From Tissierella_A sp964489715 (lineage in GTDB: Bacteria; Bacillota; Clostridia; Tissierellales; Tissierellaceae): DNA of 9,939 nucleotides. The notes under the pieces were generated by a model, which was not told the origin of the DNA, searched no databases, and saw only the letters and a list, made by a program, of their open reading frames with translations. Each line of letters starts with the position of its first letter. Within the stretch, counting starts at the first letter, position 1. The position numbers and the translations under genes were made by a program. The stretch covers positions 1-9,939 of the forward strand of contig CAZBAK010000056.1 of assembly GCA_964489715.1 (NCBI GenBank). The letters are read 5' to 3'. Positions 1 to 5,423 of this stretch are shown here, piece by piece.

Positions 1-53
1 CCTACCTCTACCATATATGCTCTACCTTCATCATTAAAATGAGTAAATTCCAA
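1..53 (-). CDS. moaC: MoaC, cyclic pyranopterin monophosphate synthase, 5' end only
   Basis: Only the first 17 codons are present; the gene runs off the left edge. The reverse strand reads M-E-F-T-H-F-N-D-E-G-R-A-Y-M-V-E-V, which is the characteristic MoaC N-terminus (LTHFNxxGxAxMVDV in the family). MoaC works with MoaA to turn the GTP-derived 3',8-cyclo intermediate into cyclic pyranopterin monophosphate, the first committed stage of molybdopterin synthesis in the cytoplasm. The start is a TTG at 51-53, chosen because an AGGAGGA ribosome binding site lies at 60-66 with 6 bases of spacing. That site sits inside the last codons of moaA, so the two genes are translationally linked in one minus-strand operon. 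The product is sure from the motif, but nothing can be said about the catalytic residues because they are outside the window. Confidence 0.88.
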   Translation of the reverse strand, partial: MEFTHFNDEGRAYMVEV

Positions 54-56
54 TTT

Positions 57-1013
57 TTATCCTCCTATTTGATTCATATTTCTATCTATATATTGACCAT
101 CTTCTAGATGGTGGGATTCTTCCTTCTTTAAAATCGCCTTTGATATCAACTCTTTTAAATCTTCCCCATCTCTTAGGGCCTTCTTCATATCTATTTCCTT
201 GTTTGAATGAAGACATAACTTTAACATACCCTGGGAGGTAAGTCTTACTCTATTACAGTTTGAGCAAAACTTACAGGAAATTGGATTTATTATTCCAACC
301 CTTCCCTTGGCTCCTGGAAGTTTAAAGTAGGTTGCTGGAGAAGATGGATCCTTTCTCTCCACTGTAACCAATTCCTTAACTCTTTCTAAAACTAGATCAT
401 TTGAGACAAACTTTTCCTCAGCCCAGGAAGCTGCTTCACCTATGGGCATCAATTCAATAAATCTTACATCTATATCTTCCTCACGAGTTAAATTTACCAG
501 ATCTACTATTTCCATATCATTGAAACCACCAATTAGTACTGTGTTTATTTTTATTGGCGTAAGTCCTACTCTTTTAGCTGCCTCTATACCAGCAAAGAAT
601 TTATCAATATCTCCGCCTCTTGTTATTTCCTTATATTTTTCCCTATCTAAGGTATCTAGACTTACATTTACCCTATTAAGGCCTGCTTTCTTTAGGTCTT
701 CTGCATATCTTTCTAGGAGTATAGCATTTGTAGTCATAGCTATATCCTTTATACCATCTAGTTTTGAAACTCTAGATATAAGATCTACTACCCCTAATCT
801 TGCTAAAGGCTCTCCCCCTGTCAATCTTACCTTATCTATGCCAATTTCTACAAAGGCCTTTGTTATTTCATATATCTCTTCTAAAGACAAAATATCATCA
901 TGAGAAAATTTATCTATGCCACATTCAGGCATACAGTATTTGCATCTTAAATTACATCTATCAGTAAGAGAAATTCTCAGATAATTTATTTTTCTTCCAT
1001 AAGAATCATGCAT
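57..1013 (-). CDS. moaA: GTP 3',8-cyclase MoaA (radical SAM)
   Basis: A full-length MoaA of 318 aa, the usual size. It is a cytoplasmic radical SAM enzyme that rearranges GTP into (8S)-3',8-cyclo-7,8-dihydroguanosine triphosphate, the first step of molybdopterin synthesis. The N-terminal 4Fe-4S/SAM motif is C20-x3-C24-x2-C27 (RCNLRCKYC). The SAM-binding LTGGEP motif is at residues 64-69. The second, substrate-binding 4Fe-4S cluster ligands are C250-x2-C253-x13-C267 within FCSNCNRVRLT. The protein ends in the conserved double glycine (IGG), needed in the family for activity. An AAGGGTGA ribosome binding site at 1020-1027 supports the ATG at 1013. The stop lies 3 bases before the moaC start. 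It is transcribed leftward from a promoter in the divergent region at 1045-1074. All diagnostic residues are intact. Confidence 0.97.
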   Translation of the reverse strand: MHDSYGRKINYLRISLTDRCNLRCKYCMPECGIDKFSHDDILSLEEIYEITKAFVEIGIDKVRLTGGEPLARLGVVDLISRVSKLDGIKDIAMTTNAILLERYAEDLKKAGLNRVNVSLDTLDREKYKEITRGGDIDKFFAGIEAAKRVGLTPIKINTVLIGGFNDMEIVDLVNLTREEDIDVRFIELMPIGEAASWAEEKFVSNDLVLERVKELVTVERKDPSSPATYFKLPGAKGRVGIINPISCKFCSNCNRVRLTSQGMLKLCLHSNKEIDMKKALRDGEDLKELISKAILKKEESHHLEDGQYIDRNMNQIGG

Positions 1014-1044
1014 TTAAAATCACCCTTTTCCTTTTCTTAATTAT

Positions 1045-1074
1045 ATTATACACCCTTTTGAGAAAAAATGGTAA
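1045..1074 (-). promoter_or_regulatory. Predicted sigma-A promoter for moaA-moaC
   Basis: On the minus strand a perfect TATAAT -10 box lies at 1045-1050 and a TTACCA -35-like box (4 of 6 consensus bases) at 1069-1074, separated by 18 bp. The -10 box is about 32 bases upstream of the moaA start codon. The inverted repeat at 1080-1095 lies just upstream of the -35 box. The -10 box is convincing, the -35 box is weak, and transcription is inferred. Confidence 0.55.
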
Positions 1075-1079
1075 TCAAA

Positions 1080-1095
1080 ATTCTCATTTGAGAGG
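1080..1095. promoter_or_regulatory. Inverted-repeat operator candidate, copy 1 (divergent moaA / MoCF-protein region)
   Basis: The sequence ATTCTCATTTGAGAGG holds a perfect 12-bp inverted repeat, TCTCA-TT-TGAGA, at 1082-1093. It matches 14 of 16 bases of a second site at 2685-2700 upstream of modA. It lies between two divergent promoters, close to both -35 boxes, where an activator or a shared repressor would bind. The nearby ModE-type protein is the natural candidate ligand; this is inference. Confidence 0.6.
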
Positions 1096-1114
1096 AACGA
1101 TTTGTCTTTATCTA

Positions 1115-1143
1115 TTGAATTAAGTTAAATCATTCTATATAAT
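1115..1143 (+). promoter_or_regulatory. Predicted sigma-A promoter for the MoCF-protein/ModE-type operon
   Basis: TTGAAT at 1115-1120 (4 of 6 consensus bases, with the key TTG) and a perfect TATAAT at 1138-1143 are separated by the ideal 17 bp. This is the best promoter in the window. It leaves a leader of about 55 bases before the GTG start at 1206. The inverted repeat at 1080-1095 lies about 20 bp upstream of the -35 box. Confidence 0.72.
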
Positions 1144-1193
1144 TGTATTAAATAGAAAAAAACTTATATAAAAACAAGTTAAAAATAAGAATT

Positions 1194-1200
1194 GGAGTGA
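1194..1200 (+). promoter_or_regulatory. Ribosome binding site that fixes the GTG start at 1206
   Basis: GGAGTGA lies 5 bases upstream of the GTG at 1206-1208. The alternative in-frame GTG at 1197 falls inside this site and would have no ribosome binding site of its own. The downstream ModE-type gene uses a very similar arrangement (GGGAGTGAT before ATG at 2280), which supports the choice. Confidence 0.7.
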
Positions 1201-1205
1201 TAAAA

Positions 1206-2228
1206 GTGGAAACAGTTAGAACAGAAGATGCAGTAGGCATGGTGCTTGGACATGATATGACTGAAATAGTTCCCGGTGAATTTAAGGGCATAGCCTTTAA
1301 AAAGGGACATATTATACAAGAAGAAGATATTGAAAGACTTTTAAGAATAGGCAAGGAAAATATTTATGTTTTCAAGCTTAAAGAAGGTGAAATTCATGAA
1401 AATGAAGCTGCCATAAGAATGGGAAATATGTTTGCAGGTCCTGGCATTTCTTTTAATGAACCTCGTGAAGGAAAGATAAGTTTAAGGCCAAAACACACAG
1501 GACTTTTAAAGATCAATCGTGAACTTTTAGATAGTATAAACGATATAGATGAAATGTGTATTGCTACAATACAGGAAAATATTCGTGTGGAAAAAGATGA
1601 TCTGCTTGGAGGTTGTAGAATTATACCTTTGACTATAGAAAAAGAAGTAATAGACAGAATAGAGGAAATGACCAAGGGAAAAGAGCCTCTATTTCAAATA
1701 AAAGAATTTATTCCTCATAAGGTATCTTTAGTAGTTACAGGATCTGAAGTCTACAAGGGAAGAATTCAAGATAAATTTGGTCCTATTATAAAGAAAAAGG
1801 TTGAACTCTATGGTTCTGAACTGGTAGATAAGGTAATAGTAGACGATAGTACAGATGATATAAGAGAAGCTATAGAAAATGCTAAGAATTCAGGAGCTGA
1901 TATGATAATAGTTACAGGTGGTATGAGTGTAGATCCAGATGATAAGACTCCTGGAGCTATAAAGTCTACTGGAGCTGAAATAGTTACCTATGGTACCCCA
2001 GTACTTCCTGGTGCTATGTTGCTTTTAGCCTACTTAGATGGTATACCTATATTTGGCCTACCTGGTGGAGTTATATTTTCAAAGATTACTTCCTTTGATT
2101 TGATTTTGCCTAGAGTTCTTGTAGGGGAGAAATTAGTTAGAAGGGATATTTCTAGAATGGGTTACGGAGGACAGTGTATATCTTGTGAGGTTTGTACCTT
2201 CCCTAATTGTCACTTTGGTAAACATTAA
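1206..2228 (+). CDS. MoCF-domain molybdopterin-binding protein with Cys-rich C-terminal tail
   Basis: A 340-aa cytoplasmic protein of a MoeA/MogA-related family common in clostridia. The N-terminal half (about 1-170, starting ETVRTEDAVGMVLGHD) is typical of that family. Residues about 172-310 form a MoCF_biosynth (molybdopterin-binding) domain, with VTGSE at 177-181, the signature VTGGMSVDPDDKTPGAI at 236-252 and GLPGG at 284-288. The last 25 residues carry four cysteines in a C-x2-C-x2-C-x4-C pattern (324, 327, 330, 335) followed by HFGKH, a possible metal site. The family binds molybdopterin or a derivative, but its exact reaction is not established to my knowledge. It is often found near molybdenum hydroxylase or cofactor genes, so a role in cofactor trafficking, maturation or sensing is possible. 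It is the first gene of a two-gene unit with the ModE-type regulator 51 bases downstream. Start GTG 1206 is preferred over GTG 1197 because of the ribosome binding site. Confidence 0.85.
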   Translation: METVRTEDAVGMVLGHDMTEIVPGEFKGIAFKKGHIIQEEDIERLLRIGKENIYVFKLKEGEIHENEAAIRMGNMFAGPGISFNEPREGKISLRPKHTGLLKINRELLDSINDIDEMCIATIQENIRVEKDDLLGGCRIIPLTIEKEVIDRIEEMTKGKEPLFQIKEFIPHKVSLVVTGSEVYKGRIQDKFGPIIKKKVELYGSELVDKVIVDDSTDDIREAIENAKNSGADMIIVTGGMSVDPDDKTPGAIKSTGAEIVTYGTPVLPGAMLLLAYLDGIPIFGLPGGVIFSKITSFDLILPRVLVGEKLVRRDISRMGYGGQCISCEVCTFPNCHFGKH

Positions 2229-2279
2229 GCCATCTCTAGTCTTGAGCTCTTATTTGTAAATAGTATTGGGAGTGATATA

Positions 2280-2633
2280 ATGGATAAAGATAGCTTTAAA
2301 GACTTTAAATTTCAAAATAGAATAACAGTATTTCGTGATAACCCTACCTTTGGTAGAGGTCCTGCCATGATAATGCAGCTTGTTAAAGAAACAAACAAAT
2401 TATCAGAGGCCTATAAAATAATGGGCCTATCTTCAAGCAAGGGTTGGAAGATCATGAAAAGAGCTGAGGAAGATCTTGGTTTTCCACTTCTTGTCACAGC
2501 TATAGGTGGTAAAGATGGTGGAAATTCAAAACTTTCTCCAGAAGGTGAAGAATTTTTAAATAGGTATAATGCCTTTGTTGATGAAATGAATGAAGAAAGC
2601 CAAAGAATATTTAAAAAACACTTTCCTGATTAA
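2280..2633 (+). CDS. ModE-type winged-helix regulator, DNA-binding domain only
   Basis: A 117-aa protein matching the N-terminal DNA-binding half of ModE, the molybdate-responsive repressor/activator. The helix-turn-helix spans about 38-67 (KLSEAYKIMGLSSSKGWKIM, then RAEEDLG), equivalent to the AAxxMGxSYxxAWxxI segment of ModE. The wing follows at 75-90 (IGGKDGGNSKLSPEGE), close to the ModE GGxxGGGxxLTxxG motif. It lacks the two C-terminal MOP/TOBE domains that bind molybdate in E. coli ModE (about 262 aa). Short ModE-like proteins of this kind are common in Firmicutes, so the gene need not be truncated; the stop is followed directly by intergenic DNA with no leftover TOBE coding. It has a good ribosome binding site (GGGAGTGAT) and lies behind the molybdopterin-binding gene and ahead of modABC. 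It probably binds the inverted repeats at 1080-1095 and 2685-2700; how it senses metal or cofactor is unknown. Confidence 0.88.
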   Translation: MDKDSFKDFKFQNRITVFRDNPTFGRGPAMIMQLVKETNKLSEAYKIMGLSSSKGWKIMKRAEEDLGFPLLVTAIGGKDGGNSKLSPEGEEFLNRYNAFVDEMNEESQRIFKKHFPD

Positions 2634-2652
2634 TAAGAATTATTTTTATAAT

Positions 2653-2666
2653 CGCCCCTAGGGGCG
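2653..2666. repeat. GC-rich 14-bp perfect palindrome (possible terminator hairpin or protein site)
   Basis: CGCCCCTAGGGGCG is a perfect palindrome standing out from very A+T-rich flanks, 19 bases after the stop of the ModE-type gene. As RNA it would form a 5-bp G+C stem with a CTAG loop. Neither strand has a U-run after the stem (the plus strand continues TTAAAAAATATATT), so it is not a standard intrinsic terminator. It may still weakly end the upstream operon or bind a protein. Confidence 0.45.
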
Positions 2667-2684
2667 TTAAAAAATATATTGGTT

Positions 2685-2700
2685 ACTCTCATTTGAGAGT
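2685..2700. promoter_or_regulatory. Inverted-repeat operator candidate, copy 2 (upstream of modABC)
   Basis: ACTCTCATTTGAGAGT is a perfect inverted repeat with 7-bp arms around TT, and matches 14 of 16 bases of the site at 1080-1095. It lies about 18 bp upstream of the predicted modA -35 box. Its presence before both the cofactor-synthesis promoters and the transporter promoter argues for a shared regulator. The ModE-type protein encoded just upstream is the leading candidate, by inference. Confidence 0.65.
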
Positions 2701-2717
2701 TTAGCCTTAACTAGTAA

Positions 2718-2747
2718 TTGTCCTGAGATAAACTTATCTTGGATAAT
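2718..2747 (+). promoter_or_regulatory. Predicted modABC promoter with an internal palindrome
   Basis: TTGTCC at 2718-2723 (4 of 6 consensus) and GATAAT at 2742-2747 (5 of 6) are separated by 18 bp. The spacer contains a second, different inverted repeat, AGATAA-AC-TTATCT, at 2726-2739. A protein bound there would block RNA polymerase directly, so the spacer palindrome looks like a repressor site. The promoter boxes are moderate matches. The start codon follows 22 bases after the -10 box, with AGGAGG at 2755-2760. Confidence 0.48.
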
Positions 2748-2768
2748 ATATACGAGGAGGAATAATTA

Positions 2769-3608
2769 ATGAAAATGAAAAGATTTTTAGTATTTTTATT
2801 AGTAGCAGTTTTAGGAGTAGGAAGTCTTATGGGATGCAGTTCTGATGAAAGCGGGGAAACAGAGGTAGATCAAGTAGAGAATGAAGAGCTGGAAGTAGAT
2901 TCTAAAGAAGATGTGGAACTACTTGTTTCAGCAGCAGCAAGCTTAACTGATGTTTTAGAAGAAATTAAAGAAGCATATAGTGAGCTTTCACCAGAAACTA
3001 GTCTTACATTTACCCTAGGCAGTTCAGGAGCTCTTCAAGCACAAATAGAAGAAGGTGCCCCAGTTGATGTATTTATGTCAGCAGCCCAAAAGCAGATGGA
3101 TGCTTTAGAAGAAGCTGGACTTATAGAAGAAGATACAAGAAAGACCTTATTGATAAATAAAGTTGTACTTATAGCACCTGAAGATAGTGAACTAGACATA
3201 GAATCTTTTGAAGATATAACAAAGGATGAAGTTGATAAGATCGGAGTAGGAGATCCATCAAATGTACCAGTTGGTCAATACAGTCAAGAGATATTTGAAA
3301 ACTTAAATTTAAAAGATAAACTAGATAAAGATGAAAAATTGGTCTTAGGAAATGATGTTAGAACAGTACTAACTTGGGTGGAAACTGGAGAAGTTGATCT
3401 AGGCCTGGTATATGAAACTGACGCTTTGACAAGTGATAAGGTAGAGATAATAACCGAAGCTCCTCAAGGAAGTCATAAGGAAGTTTCCTATCCAGTTGCC
3501 AGTGTAAAGGCAAGTGAAAACAAGGAAGCAGCACAGGATTTCTTGGATTTCCTATCCAGTGACAAGGCTAAGGAATTATTTGAGAAATATGGATTTACTA
3601 TAAAATAA
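2769..3608 (+). CDS. modA: Molybdate-binding lipoprotein ModA
   Basis: A 279-aa substrate-binding protein of a molybdate ABC importer, anchored outside the membrane. It opens with a lipoprotein signal (MKMKRFL..., hydrophobic core, lipobox L20-M-G-C23), so C23 is the predicted lipidated residue. An acidic linker follows at 24-50. The mature domain shows the ModA anion-binding motifs: VSAAASLTD at 53-61, LGSSGALQ at 83-90, GAPVDVFMSA at 96-105, GDPSNVPVGQY at 161-171 and the hinge/binding segment LGNDVRTVLTWVETGEVDLGLVY at 193-215. The spacing and residues suit ModA better than the TupA tungstate family. Start ATG 2769 has AGGAGG at 2755-2760. It is the first gene of modABC, with modB starting 17 bases after its stop. 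Molybdate rather than tungstate preference is inferred from family, since ModA proteins bind both. Confidence 0.95.
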   Translation: MKMKRFLVFLLVAVLGVGSLMGCSSDESGETEVDQVENEELEVDSKEDVELLVSAAASLTDVLEEIKEAYSELSPETSLTFTLGSSGALQAQIEEGAPVDVFMSAAQKQMDALEEAGLIEEDTRKTLLINKVVLIAPEDSELDIESFEDITKDEVDKIGVGDPSNVPVGQYSQEIFENLNLKDKLDKDEKLVLGNDVRTVLTWVETGEVDLGLVYETDALTSDKVEIITEAPQGSHKEVSYPVASVKASENKEAAQDFLDFLSSDKAKELFEKYGFTIK

Positions 3609-3625
3609 AATGATTGGAGGCAAAT

Positions 3626-4300
3626 ATGAGTTTTTCTCCCCTATGGATATCTTTAAAGGCTGCCTTTTTAGCAACTATTTTAACCTTTATCTTGGGAATT
3701 TATGCTGCATTTTTAACCACCAAGTTAAAATCATTTAAGGGGCTAGTGGATGGTATCTTTACTCTTCCACTAGTTTTACCTCCAACAGTTGTGGGATTTT
3801 TTCTCTTGGTAATCTTGGGGAAAAATAGTATTATAGGGCAGTTTTTATCAAACTACCATATCTCAATAGTATTTACACCTACAGCAACAACCATAGCTTC
3901 AGCTATTGTTGCCTTTCCACTTATGTACAGAACTGCCAGAGGGGCCTTTGAAGGGCTAGATAAGAATATGATCCATGCAGCTAGAACCTTAGGCTTAAGT
4001 GAACATGAAATATTTTTAAAGATCATGATACCAAATACCCTATCTAGCCTAGTAGCTGGTACTATTCTAGCTTTTGCCAGAGCACTTGGAGAATTTGGAG
4101 CAACTATTATGCTGGCTGGAAATATACCAGGCAAAACACAGACCATGGCAGTAGCTGTATATAGTGCAGTTCAAGCTGGTAACAGAGAGCTGGCCTATAA
4201 GTGGGTTATAATAATGGTAATATTATCCTTTACAACCATGCTTTTAATGAACAAGTATGAGTCTGTAAACTTTACTAAAGTTAGAAAAGGTGGTGTTTAG
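3626..4300 (+). CDS. modB: Molybdate ABC transporter permease ModB
   Basis: A 224-aa integral membrane permease that forms the translocation channel for ModA-delivered molybdate. Hydrophobic segments are visible at about 8-30, 47-66, 82-100, 141-163 and 193-208. The cytoplasmic EAA loop that docks on the ATPase is at about 118-136 (AARTLGLSEHEIFLKIMIP), followed by the conserved ALGEFGATIMLAGN segment at 153-166, typical of ModB. The ATG at 3626 is chosen because GGAGG at 3616-3620 is 5 bases upstream; an upstream in-frame TTG at 3614 overlaps that site and has none of its own. The gene lies between modA and modC in a tight operon. The modC coding sequence begins at about the modB stop. Confidence 0.95.
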   Translation: MSFSPLWISLKAAFLATILTFILGIYAAFLTTKLKSFKGLVDGIFTLPLVLPPTVVGFFLLVILGKNSIIGQFLSNYHISIVFTPTATTIASAIVAFPLMYRTARGAFEGLDKNMIHAARTLGLSEHEIFLKIMIPNTLSSLVAGTILAFARALGEFGATIMLAGNIPGKTQTMAVAVYSAVQAGNRELAYKWVIIMVILSFTTMLLMNKYESVNFTKVRKGGV

Positions 4301-4302
4301 AT

Positions 4303-5394
4303 ATACTTTACGCTAAAATAAAAAAACAACTTGGAGACTTTTTATTGGATGTAGAATTTCAAGTAGGAGATGAAACCTTGGCCCTTCTAGGATCTTCTGG
4401 CTGTGGAAAGAGCATGACCCTTAGATGTATAGCTGGAATAGAGACACCTGATGAAGGTAGAATTGTATTAAATAATAGGGTTCTCTTTGATAAGGAAAAA
4501 AATATAAATCTATTGCCTAGGGATAGGAAGGTAGGAATACTTTTTCAAAACTATGCCCTCTTTCCAAATATGACTTTAAAGGAAAATATAGCCATTGGAA
4601 TTCCAAAGACAAGAAAAGATAAGATCGAGAATGAAAAAGCAGTAGATGAAAAGATAAAGGCCTTTTCCCTAGAAGGTTTAGAAAACAACTACCCCCATCA
4701 ACTTTCAGGTGGCCAACAACAAAGAGTTGCCATAGCTAGAATGTTATTAAATGAACCTGAAATTCTTATGTTTGATGAGCCCTTTTCAGCCCTGGATTCA
4801 CACTTAAGATGGATCATGGAAAAAGAGCTTCTACTTATTTTAGAAAAGCACAAGGGCCCAGCTATTTATGTTTCCCACAATAGGGATGAGGTCTATAGGG
4901 TTTGTGATACCATAGCTGTTTTAAAGGACGGGAAAGTTGAAGAATTTAATACAAAGGAGAACTTATTTAGCTCTCCCCAAACTCTTAACACTGCCATACT
5001 AACAGGCTGTAAAAACACCAGTAAAGTTGAAAGAAGAGGAGATAGGAAGATCTTTTCCAAGGATTGGAATCTTGAACTAACTAGCCTGGAGCCTGTAGAT
5101 CCTAGTATAGAATATGTGGGAATCCGTGCCCATGATCTAAAACTAGCTAAGGATACCAGCCTTATTAACACTTATGAAGTAGAAATAATCGATAGAATAA
5201 AGAATATGTTTTCCTATGCTATTATAGTTTCAAATAATAAAAAAGAAGCAAAGGAGGCCTCTTCCCAGATCTATATCTATATTTCAGAGGAAGAGTTCAA
5301 TAGTTTAAAAGATAAATCAAGAGCTCTTATAAGCCTACCTCCCGACAAGCTATTGCTTTTGAAAAAAGAAGACAAGTATAGATTAAAAGACTAA
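4303..5394 (+). CDS. modC: Molybdate ABC transporter ATPase ModC (non-canonical start likely)
   Basis: The ATPase that powers ModAB import, 363 aa if counted from 4303. It shows Walker A GSSGCGKS (about 46-53), the Q-loop QNYALFPNMT, signature LSGGQQQR, Walker B ILMFDEPFSALD and H-loop YVSHNRDEV. The last 120 or so residues form a regulatory C-terminal region of TOBE/MOP type (EYVGIRAHDLKLA onward), usual in ModC. The first conventional start is TTG at 4345, with GGAG at 4333-4336. However, the same frame upstream encodes I-L-Y-A-K-I-K-K-Q-L-G-D-F-L-L, the expected first beta strand of ModC including the aromatic residue of the A-loop that stacks on ATP. That frame contains only ATA at 4303 as a plausible start, with AGGTGG at 4288-4293 at 9-base spacing. 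Either ATA is used, the gene has lost its ATG, or there is a base error. Product certain, start uncertain. Confidence 0.93.
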   Translation: MLYAKIKKQLGDFLLDVEFQVGDETLALLGSSGCGKSMTLRCIAGIETPDEGRIVLNNRVLFDKEKNINLLPRDRKVGILFQNYALFPNMTLKENIAIGIPKTRKDKIENEKAVDEKIKAFSLEGLENNYPHQLSGGQQQRVAIARMLLNEPEILMFDEPFSALDSHLRWIMEKELLLILEKHKGPAIYVSHNRDEVYRVCDTIAVLKDGKVEEFNTKENLFSSPQTLNTAILTGCKNTSKVERRGDRKIFSKDWNLELTSLEPVDPSIEYVGIRAHDLKLAKDTSLINTYEVEIIDRIKNMFSYAIIVSNNKKEAKEASSQIYIYISEEEFNSLKDKSRALISLPPDKLLLLKKEDKYRLKD

Positions 5395-5397
5395 AAT

Positions 5398-5423
5398 ACC
5401 CCGCCTAGTTAACCAAGCGGGGT
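5398..5423. terminator. Bidirectional hairpin terminator between convergent modC and MOSC operons
   Basis: ACCCCGC at 5398-5404 pairs perfectly with GCGGGGT at 5417-5423 around a 12-base loop that itself contains GTTAAC. On the minus strand the stem is followed by TATTTTAGTCTTTT, a fair U-rich tract; on the plus strand by TACTTTATC, a weaker one. It starts 3 bases after the modC stop and contains the stop and last codons of the MOSC gene, so a single compact element serves both convergent operons. Confidence 0.75.

Noticed and set aside
397..406. TCATTTGAGA inside moaA, matching 10 of 12 core bases of the operator candidate
   Set aside because: It lies in conserved moaA coding sequence (SND codons), has an incomplete left arm and no promoter nearby; a chance match is likely.
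442..903. A 153-codon open frame on the plus strand opposite moaA
   Set aside because: It is the antisense of a clearly conserved gene, has Ser/Ile/Leu-rich low-complexity content, no ribosome binding site and no recognisable domain.
1161..1180. AACTT / AAGTT short inverted repeat in the leader before the MoCF-protein gene
   Set aside because: The arms are only 5 bp, all weak sequence in an A+T-rich leader, with no second copy; not distinguishable from chance.
1014..1205. Moco or tungsten-cofactor riboswitch upstream of moaA or the MoCF-protein gene
   Set aside because: The leaders are short and A+T-rich with none of the GC-rich stems or conserved GGGAAACC/CCUCCC-like blocks expected of the Moco RNA motif.
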